A program made the position numbers and the translations under genes. The notes below the pieces were generated by a model that searched no databases, was not told the DNA's origin, and was given only the letters and a program-made list of their open reading frames with translations. Below are positions 54,842 to 64,000 of a stretch of 64,000 bases of DNA, in pieces; within the stretch, counting starts at the first letter, position 1; each line of letters starts with the position of its first letter. Source of the DNA: CAYLRU01 sp964386565 (GTDB lineage: Bacteria > Desulfobacterota > Desulfobacteria > Desulfobacterales > UBA5616); NCBI GenBank assembly GCA_964386565.1, contig CAYLRU010000003.1, forward strand, positions 1 through 64,000. Reading direction: 5' to 3'.

Positions 54842-56494
54842 TTATTTGTATTCGTTGAGTTTGCGCTGCATTTCAACCACAGCCAAGGAAAAGTCGTTTC
54901 CCATGTTGGAAGCAAGGGTAACAAAAGCAAGGCGGTCTTTTTCCAGGCCGATTTCCGCCATCATTCGATGGGCGTCTTCGACACGCCACTGGGCATAGGT
55001 ATTTCCTTTTTCCGACTTGCAATTTCCCGGATGGCAGGCCATCACCATAACGCCTTGGGCACCTTCAACAAAGGCGTTTAAAATGTAATCCAGATCGATT
55101 TTACCTGCACAGGGCACTTTAATGATCTGGAGGTTTGACGGTATTTCCATACCAAAGGAATTCGCCATGAGACCTGCTTCATAAGCGGAATTCTGGCAGC
55201 AAAAGGCAACGATCCGCGGGCTGCTGTCTGCTGCACTGGCTGCCGACCTTAGTTGGTCCATGATCTCGGTATCCGTGAAGCTGCCGATTTGAATGGCATC
55301 CATGGGGCATTCACTGGCGCAAATGCCGCATCCCTGGCAGGCCACCGGTGAAATAACCGGCTTATTGGCGGCATCCCAGTAAATCGCACCATGGGGACAG
55401 CAACGGTAACAGGTAATGCAGAATGTACATTTCCCCGTATCCAGCACGGCTTTATTTTTGGGCGTCAGGATGCTGCCGTCTTTCAGCAGGGCCTTGATTT
55501 CCAGAACCACATTTTCAACATCCATTATCGCTGCCGGCATACCCTGGATGTCACGGCAACCGCCGATGACAAAGATCCCTTCCCGATTGGAGTGAACCGG
55601 AAACCGGTGGACGTTGTCTGTCTGTAAAAACATGCCAGGTCCCGCATCAATACGGAGCAGTTCAGACAAGTGTCCATTTACAGGATCCGCCGTCATTTCT
55701 TCTTCAATGACGATAAAATCCGGTTCCACCTCCATTTCCATTGTCGTTACCGGGTCTTTAAACGTAATGCTTTTCCCATCAGGGCTTATGACGGGAGGGG
55801 TAACCAGTTTGAAGTAGGTGGCGCCCTTATCCCGGCTATTTAAAAATATTCGTTCCAGTCCGTCCGACGCAACTTTCAGATTCCCCGCATAAACGTACGG
55901 TGTACAGTCTTCCAGAGCCTCGACGGCCAGTACCGCCCTGAAAATTCTCTCCATGACAAGGGGATTGCTCTCCCGGGCAAAACCCACTATAAATGCAATG
56001 GTTTTTCCGGAAAGCCCGTTTTTTTCCGATCCATTGACCATTTCCTCAAACCGAGACAATGTCAAAATCCGGTCGGAAAACGCCAGACCATATGCATCGT
56101 TTAAAGGCTGGGTGAAAAAATCCGTTGCCACGACAATTGCACCTATCTTTTTTTCAATTTCACCTGTGGCTGCGGATGCCAGCCGGACGGTAAAATCTCC
56201 GGGAACGCCTTTTGCATCAATAAGGTGTGATTCCGTGAGCACTTCGATGTTTTTGTCTGCGCCGACGTCTTTAGAAAGTCCGACAAGTCCGTTTCGGGCG
56301 GCATCCCCAAGACCCTCAAGAGGTCGAGGCTCGTTCGCTCCGCCAACAGCATCTTTGGAATCGATCAATATAACCGAATATCCGGATTCACTGATTTCTT
56401 TTGCCGCCGCAAGACCCGTATACCCCCCGCCGATCACCAGCACATCGGTATTGATTTTTATTTCTTCCATGTCCGTTTGAATTAATTCAGTCAT
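54842..56494 (-). CDS. HdrA-like flavoprotein fused to an MvhD domain (QmoB-like)
   Basis: A 550-residue protein. It opens with an FAD-binding HdrA-type fold (VLVIGGGYTGLAAAKEI), continues with two 4Fe-4S motifs at about residues 365-405 (CTFCITCYRCCPHG, CQGCGICASECPMD), and ends with an MvhD domain (AFCCQNSAYEAG, VPCAGK, VMACHPGNCKS). No TGA interrupts it. The second N-terminal MvhD ligand is Ser, where the paralogues have Cys or Sec. It overlaps the preceding gene by four bases. The HdrA-plus-MvhD build resembles QmoB, but the metF neighbours argue for a role in methylene-THF reduction. Confidence 0.85.
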   Translation of the reverse strand: MTELIQTDMEEIKINTDVLVIGGGYTGLAAAKEISESGYSVILIDSKDAVGGANEPRPLEGLGDAARNGLVGLSKDVGADKNIEVLTESHLIDAKGVPGDFTVRLASAATGEIEKKIGAIVVATDFFTQPLNDAYGLAFSDRILTLSRFEEMVNGSEKNGLSGKTIAFIVGFARESNPLVMERIFRAVLAVEALEDCTPYVYAGNLKVASDGLERIFLNSRDKGATYFKLVTPPVISPDGKSITFKDPVTTMEMEVEPDFIVIEEEMTADPVNGHLSELLRIDAGPGMFLQTDNVHRFPVHSNREGIFVIGGCRDIQGMPAAIMDVENVVLEIKALLKDGSILTPKNKAVLDTGKCTFCITCYRCCPHGAIYWDAANKPVISPVACQGCGICASECPMDAIQIGSFTDTEIMDQLRSAASAADSSPRIVAFCCQNSAYEAGLMANSFGMEIPSNLQIIKVPCAGKIDLDYILNAFVEGAQGVMVMACHPGNCKSEKGNTYAQWRVEDAHRMMAEIGLEKDRLAFVTLASNMGNDFSLAVVEMQRKLNEYK

Positions 56495-57669
56495 TTGCTT
56501 ACCCCCAAATATTTCATCACTTCACGGGCCGCATGTCCTGCATGGGCAATTGAAGCAGCAATGGTCTTAGGTCCTTCAATGGTTCCCGCCATGAAAACAC
56601 CCCTTGCAGCGGTTGTGGTTCGGTTTAAAGAATCAACGCTTGCGACAAAGCCGTCCTCGTCCAATCCAATGCCCAGCAGTCCGGCAAGGGATTCGTTGTC
56701 AGGCCCGGGCGTAATCCCCACCGACAGGACAATTAAGTCGAATTCATCTTCCACCGGTTTTCCGTTTTCTTCATCGAGATATCTCATCTTGAGCCTGTCG
56801 TTTGCCAAGGGAAATACATCCACGGGAATGGTTCGGATAAAATTCATATCAGCTTTGCATTTATCATAGAATGCGGGGAAGTTTTTTCCGGTGTTTTGGA
56901 TATCCATATAAAATATCGTGATATTTGCTTCTTCATTATTGAATTTTACCTCCATGGCCATTCTCATGGCATAAGGACAGCACACCTGGGAACACCATAA
57001 ATTCCCCAGTCGTTCATCCCGACTTCCCACGCATTGGATGAATGCGATCCTTTCCGGCGGCTTTTCATCGGAGGGTTTAACCACTTTGCCGTATTTTCGT
57101 TTGATGCGTTCTAAATCCATGCCGGAAATGACATTTTTAAATCGACCATAGCCGTAAGTCGATTTTAATTCGGCGTTAAACGGTTTAAATCCGCTGGCCA
57201 GAACAACGGCATCCACTTCCAGTACGCCATCCGTGCCAAGATCATTGTAATCCACGGCACCTTCAGGAATATTTTTGGCCTTGTTCCTGTCGGTTACCAC
57301 GTAAAGCGGCATATTGTTTTTGGAATAGCCCGTGATGATCCCGGATTCTGAATCATCGACTACCGGCGAACTCTTTTTTAATTTAACCGAAAAAGTTTCG
57401 TTGTTTTTCAGTTCATCAATTTCAGTGGCCAGATGAACGGATATATTCGGTTCTTCAACCACTTTCTTTAACATATCTTCCACTGAACAGGCCCCACATT
57501 GAACACATTCATCCGTGGCCTTGCAGCAGAACTGTATGCCATGTCCTCCCAGAAAGCATGTTTTTTCAATCAATTCAACTTTGAAGCCGAATCTTGACAG
57601 TTCCCAGGCCGTTGTGAGACCGGCTATCCCGCCTCCGATAACCAGTATTTTTTTATTTTCAGTACTCAA
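56491..57669 (-). CDS. HdrA-like FAD-dependent oxidoreductase (QmoA-like)
   Basis: A 392-residue HdrA-family flavoprotein with VIGGGIAGLTTAWELS at the start, a cysteine cluster CCKATDECVQCGAC, and ends of the HdrA core (GSRDERLGNLWCSQVCC, GTIEGPKTIAASIA). A TTG start is used (GGAG seven bases ahead). It pairs with the HdrA-MvhD fusion downstream, like QmoA with QmoB, but qmoC and aprAB are not nearby. Confidence 0.85.
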   Translation of the reverse strand: MSTENKKILVIGGGIAGLTTAWELSRFGFKVELIEKTCFLGGHGIQFCCKATDECVQCGACSVEDMLKKVVEEPNISVHLATEIDELKNNETFSVKLKKSSPVVDDSESGIITGYSKNNMPLYVVTDRNKAKNIPEGAVDYNDLGTDGVLEVDAVVLASGFKPFNAELKSTYGYGRFKNVISGMDLERIKRKYGKVVKPSDEKPPERIAFIQCVGSRDERLGNLWCSQVCCPYAMRMAMEVKFNNEEANITIFYMDIQNTGKNFPAFYDKCKADMNFIRTIPVDVFPLANDRLKMRYLDEENGKPVEDEFDLIVLSVGITPGPDNESLAGLLGIGLDEDGFVASVDSLNRTTTAARGVFMAGTIEGPKTIAASIAHAGHAAREVMKYLGVSK

Positions 57670-57750
57670 TTGGAAACTCCTTGATTTATGATTTTTTCGT
57701 CAGGGGCAAGCTGTTTCGTCATTGGATTGCCCGACGGGTTCATTCCGTTT

Positions 57751-58680
57751 TCAGGCTACGGGTCTGGGCAACATTTTAGCACGTTCCGCAATCTCAGGGA
57801 CCTTATGCTCCCACTCGATGGCCATCAGATGAACACCGTGAACGCCTTTCATTTCCTTAAACTCTTCGATCTGTTCGCAGGCCATCTTAATACCTTCATC
57901 CGCCTGTTTCTTTTTATCAACACTCTGCAACCGTTTGATCACATCATCGGGCACATCCATACCAGGAACTTTCAGCTTCATATATCGCGCCATACCGAGG
58001 CTCTTCATGGGGGTCACACCGGCGAGAATATACACTTTTTCAGTAAGACCCATATCATTGGCCTGCCGGATCCATTCCCGCATTTTTTTCATGTTGTAAA
58101 CGCATTGTGTCTGGATGAAGTCAACGCCTGCCTTTACCTTCTTGGAAAGGCGATGAACCCGCCATTCAAAGGGATCGGCAAAAGGGTTTGCAGCACCGCC
58201 GATAAAAAATTTCGGGGGCGTATCGATCTCGGCTCCGCCCAAAAACCGGCCTTCATCCCGCATTTTCTTTACCATTGCGATGAGTTGTATCGAATCAATA
58301 TCAAAAACGCCTTTGGCGTAAGGATGGTCGCCGAACTGCATGTGGTCTCCGGAAAGGCAGAGAATATTCCGAATGCCAAGAGCCGAGGCGCCCAGGATGT
58401 CGGCCTGCATGGCCAGCCGGTTTCGATCCCGGCAGACCATCTGGTAGTTGGGTTCCAATCCTTCCTCGATGGCGACCAGGGAGGCGGCCCAACTGGACAT
58501 TCTCACCATGGCGGTCTGGTTGTCCGTGATGTTTACCATGTCCACATTGCCCACGAGGTGTTTGGCTTTTTCCCGGACAGCTTCAATATTTGCTCCCCTG
58601 GGAGGCCCAAGCTCTCCGGTAAAGGCAAAGTGTCCTGCTTTTAAAATTTTTTCAAGATTACTACCTGACTTCATATCCAT
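57751..58680 (-). CDS. metF: Methylenetetrahydrofolate reductase MetF, locus 3
   Basis: A 309-residue MetF close in sequence to the copy at 48169 (FTGELGPPRGAN, NITDNQTAMVRMSSW, QMVCRDRNRLAMQADILG, NILCLSGDHMQFGD, VTPMKSLGMARYMK). It follows metV by 61 bases and precedes the two Hdr-like genes by 81 bases, so all four likely form one operon for an Hdr-linked methylene-THF reductase. Confidence 0.92.
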   Translation of the reverse strand: MDMKSGSNLEKILKAGHFAFTGELGPPRGANIEAVREKAKHLVGNVDMVNITDNQTAMVRMSSWAASLVAIEEGLEPNYQMVCRDRNRLAMQADILGASALGIRNILCLSGDHMQFGDHPYAKGVFDIDSIQLIAMVKKMRDEGRFLGGAEIDTPPKFFIGGAANPFADPFEWRVHRLSKKVKAGVDFIQTQCVYNMKKMREWIRQANDMGLTEKVYILAGVTPMKSLGMARYMKLKVPGMDVPDDVIKRLQSVDKKKQADEGIKMACEQIEEFKEMKGVHGVHLMAIEWEHKVPEIAERAKMLPRPVA

Positions 58681-58741
58681 AATTCCTCTTTTATATTGTA
58701 TTCAGCAACTCATTTATTCGGTAAAGACCCATCCGCGCTTA

Positions 58742-59416
58742 TTATACTGCCGCCTTTCGTGATTTGTATGCCGGCTGAACGATGGTTCGGGGCGTTGTGT
58801 TCCGCCAGTCATTGGGAGGACAGATTTCCAAAATACTGTCCAGGCGGTTTTGCTTGGCCAACCGTTCATAAATCATGTACCAGGCACAGGGCTGGTCCGG
58901 GCTGATTTCACAGTTTCCCTGGTTGGTCCCCCCGCAGGGCCCGTTAAACAGGCTTTTGGCGCACATGGTCACCGGGCAGATACCGCCTGTAATCCCCAGG
59001 TAACAGCTTCCGCATGCACGGCATTTTTCTTCATACCATCCCACATCCCGGTTTGCGCCGATGAACGTGGTGTCCACTCCCGGGAAAACCGGTTTTTCAG
59101 GAAATCGTTCGGCCACAAATTGAACCCCGGCACCGCAGGCCAGGGAAATAATGGCGTCATAGTGGTCAACCAAATGCTCAAGCTCGTCTAAAAACTCCAT
59201 ATCGCACTGTCTTTCAACAGTGATGGCGCCCAGTTCTATGGGATTTGAAGAAAGTTTACGCGCTAATTTCAGCTCGGCATTTAAAATGCCGACTTCTTTT
59301 TCCCCCCCGGCCAGACATACGGCAACACATGTCCCACAGCCAATGGTCAGAACCTTGTTAAAATCCTTCACCAAGGTTTTGATTTCTTCAAGGGGTTTTC
59401 TTTCTGCAACGATCAT
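58742..59416 (-). CDS. metV: MetV-like zinc-binding partner of MetF, locus 3
   Basis: A 224-residue paralogue of the metV at 47504, with CGTCVAVCLAGGEK and the cysteine-rich end (CRACGSCYLGITGGICPVTM, GPCGGTNQGNCEI). The ATG at 59416 follows AGGAGG by four bases, so the longer frame to 59446 is not used. First gene of the locus 3 operon. Confidence 0.9.
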   Translation of the reverse strand: MIVAERKPLEEIKTLVKDFNKVLTIGCGTCVAVCLAGGEKEVGILNAELKLARKLSSNPIELGAITVERQCDMEFLDELEHLVDHYDAIISLACGAGVQFVAERFPEKPVFPGVDTTFIGANRDVGWYEEKCRACGSCYLGITGGICPVTMCAKSLFNGPCGGTNQGNCEISPDQPCAWYMIYERLAKQNRLDSILEICPPNDWRNTTPRTIVQPAYKSRKAAV

Positions 59417-59685
59417 AATGCCTCCTGTTTTATATCCCTTCGTCATTATTCAGTATAAAAGAAACGAAAGGCGATTTAACCAAATCGTATTCTCTGCCAA
59501 AATAATATGGTGAAGTCAAGAAATCTGATAAATGAATAAAATTTAATTTATAATTTAAATATTTAAATTGCATGGCGTATCAATCCGGACGTTGCCATAT
59601 AGGATGGGCCATTGTTTCCTTATTGTGTTTATGGTAAAAATGATTTGGTTTATCATGTGAAACCGGCTTACCGAAACGAGTTGTC

Positions 59686-60603
59686 ATGCCGAAAATCGAC
59701 ACAAACAATATTTATATTGAATACGATACCTTAGGGAACGCATCAGATCCGGCCCTGCTTCTTATCATGGGCCTTTCCGGGCAGATGATTCTGTGGGATG
59801 AAGACCTCTGCCGGGGGTTTGTAAACAGAGGCTTGTATGTGATCCGCTTTGACAACCGGGATGCCGGACTCTCGGCAAAATTTGAGGACCCCGGACCCCT
59901 GACTTCTGAAAAAATGCTTTCGGCGGTGTTGAATGGCGATAAAATTTGTCCGCCCTACACGCTGGAGGATATGGCCCGGGATGCTTTCGGCCTGATGGAC
60001 GGTTTAGGGGTGAAACAGGCTCATGTGCTCGGTGCCTCCATGGGGGGAATGATTGCACAGACCATGGCCATCATGCATCCTGACCGGGTTTTAACCCTGA
60101 CTTCAATATCATCCGCTGCGGGCAACCTGGATATCGGCGGACCCGGCCGTCATACAGCCCAACGGGAATTCGTTCCTTTGCAAATTCCCCCGGCCGAACG
60201 ATCGGCATATATTGATTTCATGGCAAAAGGGATGCAAGCGCTTTCAGGACCGGGTTATATGTTTGACGAAGGAGAAGCCCGGGTCCTTGCGGCACGGTGC
60301 TATGATCGATGTTATTATCCCCGGGGAACGACCAGGCAGTTGCTGGCCATCATGGCTTCGGAGAACAGGCGGCCTGCCCTTTGCCGGCTTGCCGTTCCAA
60401 CGCTGGTGATTCATGGGGATTGCGATCCGCTGGTACCGGTTGAGGCCGGCATCGATACGGCAAATGCGATCAGTGGCGCAAGATTGAAAATTATTAACGG
60501 CATGGGACATGATTTGCCCCGACAGATCTGGCCGGATATAATCGATACGGTTTGCCGGCACATTGAAGACCATTCCATGGCCGGTATCGGGGATAAACAA
60601 TGA
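59686..60603 (+). CDS. Alpha/beta-fold hydrolase
   Basis: A 305-residue single-domain hydrolase with the nucleophile elbow GASMGGM, the catalytic Asp in HGDCDPLVP and the catalytic His in GMGHDLP. Oxyanion block LLIMGLSGQM. Closest in look to the epoxide hydrolase/esterase group, and the substrate cannot be told. Confidence 0.88.
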   Translation: MPKIDTNNIYIEYDTLGNASDPALLLIMGLSGQMILWDEDLCRGFVNRGLYVIRFDNRDAGLSAKFEDPGPLTSEKMLSAVLNGDKICPPYTLEDMARDAFGLMDGLGVKQAHVLGASMGGMIAQTMAIMHPDRVLTLTSISSAAGNLDIGGPGRHTAQREFVPLQIPPAERSAYIDFMAKGMQALSGPGYMFDEGEARVLAARCYDRCYYPRGTTRQLLAIMASENRRPALCRLAVPTLVIHGDCDPLVPVEAGIDTANAISGARLKIINGMGHDLPRQIWPDIIDTVCRHIEDHSMAGIGDKQ

Positions 60604-60632
60604 TATGAAGGCGCATAAATAAAAATATCAAG

Positions 60633-60661
60633 GAGGCCCCTTCTGGCCAAGGGGTTGCCTC
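60633..60661. terminator. Hairpin between convergent genes (possible terminator)
   Basis: GAGGC-CCCTT with AAGGG-GTT-GCCTC around CTGGCC forms a strong stem 30 bases after the hydrolase stop. There is no long T run, only CCTTCTTT, so efficiency is uncertain. Confidence 0.5.
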
Positions 60662-60754
60662 ATCCTTCTTTAAGAAATTAAAAATCCGTCACTGCAGACT
60701 TGATCCTGAATTACGACAACGAAGAACATTAAACCGTCACATGTTGATTACGCG

Positions 60755-61417
60755 CTAAAACGAATATTTAAGCACTGTCAACAGGTGTTTGTCGGCGGTT
60801 TCCCAGTCGTCGTTCTTCTTGTTGTTTTGAAATCTCAGATCCACATCCAAACCAAGGTTTTTGCCCACCGGCAGACTGATCCCGAACCCGGCCTCGTTTC
60901 TGTTCAACTCGTCGATATCTCCGAATTCATAAAGGATCTCTTCATAAATGAAAGGGGTGATCTTTCCGATTCGGGGAAATTTGATTTTTACCCGAACCCG
61001 GTAACGCCAGTATTCATCCTCTCCTTCTTTCATACGATATTCAAACCGATTTCTCAAAGCAACATTGAATTTGCCCAGGGGGGCGAAAACCTCGAGTGCA
61101 AAACGGGGTCGGCATTCATTTCTTTCATCCGTACCGCCCTTGCTGATGTATTTAAAATCCGTTGAAAGGGAAACATACGTGCTTTGTTTCCATAACACTC
61201 CGGCGACAAGGCCGATCTCATCAGCTTCCTGGGCATTGCTGGAAAGCCGCGGATCAATGGTCGCCGTCCAGAAGAGTGTATCGCTAAAGGTGCCGGTAAA
61301 GTCGACTTCGGGACGATATATAAAATCGGATCCGGCAAAGGCATTGGTACCGAACAGAACCATGCATACCAGACTGACTAAAACCATTTTCACAGTTTTT
61401 TCTTTTAAGCGATTCAC
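60755..61417 (-). CDS. Outer-membrane beta-barrel-like protein (DUF2490 type)
   Basis: A 220-residue protein with a signal peptide (VKMVLVSLVCMVLFGTNAFA) and alternating beta-strand sequence ending in an aromatic residue (LTVLKYSF), as in outer-membrane barrels. The strands RNRFEYRMKEGEDEYWRYRV and PFIYEEILYEF match the DUF2490 pattern. The GTG at 61417 follows GGAGGT. The in-frame ATG at 61429 overlaps that ribosome site. Function unknown. Confidence 0.75.
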   Translation of the reverse strand: MNRLKEKTVKMVLVSLVCMVLFGTNAFAGSDFIYRPEVDFTGTFSDTLFWTATIDPRLSSNAQEADEIGLVAGVLWKQSTYVSLSTDFKYISKGGTDERNECRPRFALEVFAPLGKFNVALRNRFEYRMKEGEDEYWRYRVRVKIKFPRIGKITPFIYEEILYEFGDIDELNRNEAGFGISLPVGKNLGLDVDLRFQNNKKNDDWETADKHLLTVLKYSF

Positions 61418-61760
61418 ATCCACCTCCATTTCAGTTTCGGTTGTTTTATAATCATCGGGTATAATGCACCTTTAAAAAACCGTAGTATTTAGCTGGGATG
61501 AAATCCACGGTCAAGTTATAAAATCATGCCACCGTGTTTAACCGGTTTTAAAACCAAGCAAACACCGTGCCATTTGAAAACATCCTGATTTTCTGTATCT
61601 GCTCAATATTACAAGAAATATGGAACTATGAAAAAACGGCGTTGTTTTTATGCAAGGGGTCTGTCGGCATTTTTTCCATGGTGTAAGATTTCATAAAACC
61701 CGGCAGGGAGCGCTGATCCCGCAGCTTGCAGGAATTCCGTCCTTTTCCGGATTGGCCGAA
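61418..61760. other. Intergenic region between the barrel gene and batD
   Basis: No gene recognised in 343 bases. It contains the promoter side of the barrel gene and the 3' end of the bat transcript. No strong terminator stem was seen. Confidence 0.45.
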
Positions 61761-63137
61761 TCAGATCAAGACCAGTTCTTCAATCTTTTCCATCTTTTTG
61801 GACACGGTGTTTGTTTTCAGGCCACGGCGCTTAAAAAACCGGCGGTTCATCAGTCCCGCCAGTTTCCGGGCGGAGGGCATTGCCTGCGGTTCAGCAGCCG
61901 TATCCGGGCCGTAGAAGATCAACATGCAGTAATTGAAGAGTCTGAGTTCTTCAGGTGTACCTTTTGAGTTCAGCAGTTGACGCCAGTGGGTGTAACTTCC
62001 ATCGGCTCTGCCGTAATGGTCAAACCATTGGTAGATAATTCTGGTCACTTCTTCTTTATTTCCGTTTTTTACCGCTTTTTTCAGAGCCCGCTTCAGGGCT
62101 GATGATGAAGGTTTCAGGACAGACCGCGTTTTGTTCTTCCGATACCACGACAGAAATAATATGATAATGGAAAACAGCCCCGCGGCAACCGTCAGGATGA
62201 GTACAACAGGAAAAAATTTTTCAGAAGCAGGGGGTTCCGTGTGAGGCAGTGGCGCATTAACTCCATGGGTCTGAATAATCTTTTCCGGAAGTTCTATTTT
62301 TTCGATTTGCCCTGTATTGGTATTGAACCATGGGTAAATCCGGGCGGGAATCCGATAAGTTCCGGGTTTCTCCACAAAGTAAGTGATGCGTTCCACCCGT
62401 CTGCCGGTAATCTGTCCCCGGTTTACATCATCCATAATTTTTGGCGGGTCTTCATAAACCGCAAATCCCGGCACGGCACGATCGGTGAACACCGGCAGCA
62501 TCATTGCGGGAAGGTCGTCCGCTTTGATGTCAATCCGGCGTTCTATGGCATCCCCCACTTCATATGTGTCCGATTGGACGCTGTAATGTTCACGAACCGT
62601 CAAGCGTGACGTTACAACCCAATTTTTGATATTCTTTAATTCTTCAGGTATGACGGCACTGAACCGGACCGGCGGTGTTCGAACTTCGCCTGACAGGGGA
62701 TTTTCTCCTTGCGGATCGGCGATCGATACCTCAACAGGGAGTTCCGGAATCCGGTAGGTTTTCTCTTTCATTGGATAGATAAAGAAGGTCCATTGTTGAA
62801 CGGACCAGGTGTTTCCCTTTTCATTTTGCACAAAATTTGTTGCAAATTGTCCGGCCTGCTTTACAACGGCATCGGCAAGCTCAAGGGGTTTTACATGTGT
62901 TCCCTCTGTAAACCAGGTCGGGGTTGAAATCTCTATGATATACCGGACCTGCCGGGTCGTTACCACCGTGGGGCCGGGTTCCACCCAGGCACGGATTCTG
63001 AGTCTCTGTACCGGAAAAGATCTGTTTTGTCCCGTCATGCCAGCCTGTTCAGCATGCAATAGCCGCGGTGTGACGCAGCAGTGGCAGATCATCAGTATCA
63101 GCCATACGGCGCTTGTCACCGGCATTCTATTTCGCAT
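61761..63137 (-). CDS. batD: BatD-family protein
   Basis: A 458-residue exported protein. It has an N-terminal signal (SAVWLILMICHCCVTPRLLHA), beta-rich oxygen-tolerance repeats (VRFSAVIPEEL, VTSRLTVREHYSVQSD, RRIDIKADDLPAMMLPV), and a membrane helix near residue 315 (VVLILTVAAGLFSIIILFLSW) with a short cytoplasmic tail. It overlaps the upstream batB/C gene by 11 bases. Bat proteins form a membrane complex linked to MoxR-type chaperones and stress. Confidence 0.8.
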   Translation of the reverse strand: MRNRMPVTSAVWLILMICHCCVTPRLLHAEQAGMTGQNRSFPVQRLRIRAWVEPGPTVVTTRQVRYIIEISTPTWFTEGTHVKPLELADAVVKQAGQFATNFVQNEKGNTWSVQQWTFFIYPMKEKTYRIPELPVEVSIADPQGENPLSGEVRTPPVRFSAVIPEELKNIKNWVVTSRLTVREHYSVQSDTYEVGDAIERRIDIKADDLPAMMLPVFTDRAVPGFAVYEDPPKIMDDVNRGQITGRRVERITYFVEKPGTYRIPARIYPWFNTNTGQIEKIELPEKIIQTHGVNAPLPHTEPPASEKFFPVVLILTVAAGLFSIIILFLSWYRKNKTRSVLKPSSSALKRALKKAVKNGNKEEVTRIIYQWFDHYGRADGSYTHWRQLLNSKGTPEELRLFNYCMLIFYGPDTAAEPQAMPSARKLAGLMNRRFFKRRGLKTNTVSKKMEKIEELVLI

Positions 63138-64000
63138 GGGTCTTCCTGTTTTCTTGGGTTTGGCTGTTTAACTGCATTTGAAATTTCAGGCTCAAAAAAC
63201 GAGCCGGGTCCTGCTGGACCTGTCTCATCCATATTTCGTTAAGTTCGGGGTTGTTCAGAATCTGTTCCGCGGAATAATGCTTACCGTCTTTTTGGCCGAA
63301 GGTTACCTGGTCGGCCCCTATCGCTTTTGTTGAATCATCTCCCAACTGCTCGATGGCTTCCCCGGGTTCGGATTTCTGGGAGGCGCTTGCGCGATTGATC
63401 TCGTCAATAACGCCTTCGATGATGCTGATGTTTTTTTTCGCATCCTCATGATCGGGATTTATGGCGAGCACGCGACGATATGCGTCAACGGCCTTGCTGT
63501 AATACCGGGCATGGGCAAAGGCATTTCCCAGGTTAAAATAGCCCTCCGGGGTCTCGATTTGTAAAAACAGCTCAATGGCGGCCTCAAAATTTTCATTCAT
63601 ATAAAAGGCAACGCCTTTCCACAGGATATCCTCAAAGCAATTTGCCGCCTTTTCATAGTCGCCTTTTTCAAAGAAATAACGCCCCTGCTGGTCCGGTGTG
63701 AGCCACAGATCCATCAGGCCTCCGGCGGCGGCCGGCCGGGGCCCGGCACAGATGGCGGTGATGATGAATACGATGCCCCAGGTCAATGTCCATCCCTTTC
63801 GAAACCATAGAACAAAAACAATGGCAATGGGAAACAATAAATAATACCCCGAATCTATCCAGGGACGGGCCTGGTCTTTCGTCGATATGAAATTAAAATC
63901 AATGCGTCGGCTGATGCGGTTGATATCGGATTTGTCCGGGGTTATTTCCAGATAAATACCGTTGCAGTCATCAGCAAGCCCTTGAAGCTCTTTTTCGGCA
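63127..64000 (-). CDS. BatB/BatC-like VWA-TPR fusion, truncated by the window edge
   Basis: The frame is open from the right edge, so the N-terminal part is outside. What is seen: the end of a von Willebrand A domain (ELQGLADDCNGIYLEITPD), a membrane helix (YYLLFPIAIVFVLWF), a second helix, then tetratricopeptide repeats (FEAAIELFLQIETPEGYFNL, SKAVDAYRRVLAINPDHEDA) and a charged tail. This matches the BatB-BatC fusion of proteobacterial bat operons, where the VWA is periplasmic or membrane-bound and the TPR is cytoplasmic or periplasmic. It is translated together with batD. Confidence 0.8.
   Translation of the reverse strand, partial: AEKELQGLADDCNGIYLEITPDKSDINRISRRIDFNFISTKDQARPWIDSGYYLLFPIAIVFVLWFRKGWTLTWGIVFIITAICAGPRPAAAGGLMDLWLTPDQQGRYFFEKGDYEKAANCFEDILWKGVAFYMNENFEAAIELFLQIETPEGYFNLGNAFAHARYYSKAVDAYRRVLAINPDHEDAKKNISIIEGVIDEINRASASQKSEPGEAIEQLGDDSTKAIGADQVTFGQKDGKHYSAEQILNNPELNEIWMRQVQQDPARFLSLKFQMQLNSQTQENRKTHAK

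Noticed and set aside
54842..57669. Canonical qmoAB of sulfate reduction
   Set aside because: No qmoC or aprAB adjacent, the sequence around the cysteine clusters differs, and metF/metV are the neighbours.
1..64000. CRISPR arrays, tRNA or rRNA genes, insertion sequences
   Set aside because: None were recognised on either strand. A tRNAscan or Infernal search would be needed to exclude small RNAs.

Overview
The window looks like the chromosome of a strictly anaerobic, dissimilatory sulfate-reducing bacterium of the Desulfobacterota, most like the complete-oxidising Desulfobacterales. Three things point there: a full dsrMKJOP operon (about 27.6-32.6 kb), a DsrC with both C-terminal redox cysteines (14.5 kb), and many flavin/iron-sulfur Hdr, Flx and MetF/MetV proteins of the kind used with the Wood-Ljungdahl pathway. 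No rRNA, tRNA, CRISPR array, insertion sequence or prophage was recognised. The gene content is mostly core metabolism.

Layout. 0-6.2 kb: a sigma-54 type promoter, two tandem GcvH-like proteins with cysteine-rich N-termini and no lipoyl lysine, an archaemetzincin-like protease, and a sigma-54 activator with its sensor kinase. 6.4-14.4 kb: a giant HdrA-GltD-HdrA selenoprotein, a selenocysteine MvhD/FlxD, and FlxB-, FlxC- and FlxA-like subunits, followed by dsrC. 15.0-19.0 kb: YjbQ, a siroheme decarboxylase-like protein, a nitrilase-family amidase, UspA, a metallo-beta-lactamase-fold hydrolase and a TetR regulator. 19.2-26.5 kb: a housekeeping operon on the minus strand (rplU-rpmA-obgE-proB-proA-nadD-rsfS-gpmI plus an HSDR_N protein). 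26.7-33.2 kb: fdhD, then dsrMKJOP preceded by an RsbRD-N gene. 33.8-41.3 kb: acyl-CoA synthetase, RNase II/R-family protein, APH-family phosphotransferase, TetR, HAD hydrolase. 41.6-49.1 kb: metF, a second selenocysteine HdrA fusion, a second selenocysteine MvhD, metV and metF. 49.2-54.7 kb: receiver protein, aroE, two sensor kinases, UspA. 54.8-59.4 kb: a third Hdr/Met cluster on the minus strand (metV, metF, HdrA-like, HdrA-MvhD fusion). 59.7-64 kb: alpha/beta hydrolase, a beta-barrel protein, and batD with a batB/batC fusion that runs off the right edge.

The most striking content is the set of three related flavin-based electron-transfer loci, none of which has hdrB or hdrC nearby. In two of them both hdrA and mvhD are interrupted by in-frame UGA codons, each followed within 30 bases by a small hairpin with GG in its loop, which is how bacterial SECIS elements look. 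The two mvhD copies carry selenocysteine at different positions, and the third MvhD domain has serine at one of those positions. Locus 1 is paired with Flx (NAD(P)H) modules and lies next to dsrC. Loci 2 and 3 are paired with methylenetetrahydrofolate reductase (MetF/MetV). Together with dsrMKJOP they suggest an organism that couples NAD(P)H, ferredoxin, thiol/disulfide and methylene-THF redox chemistry through large bifurcating-type complexes.
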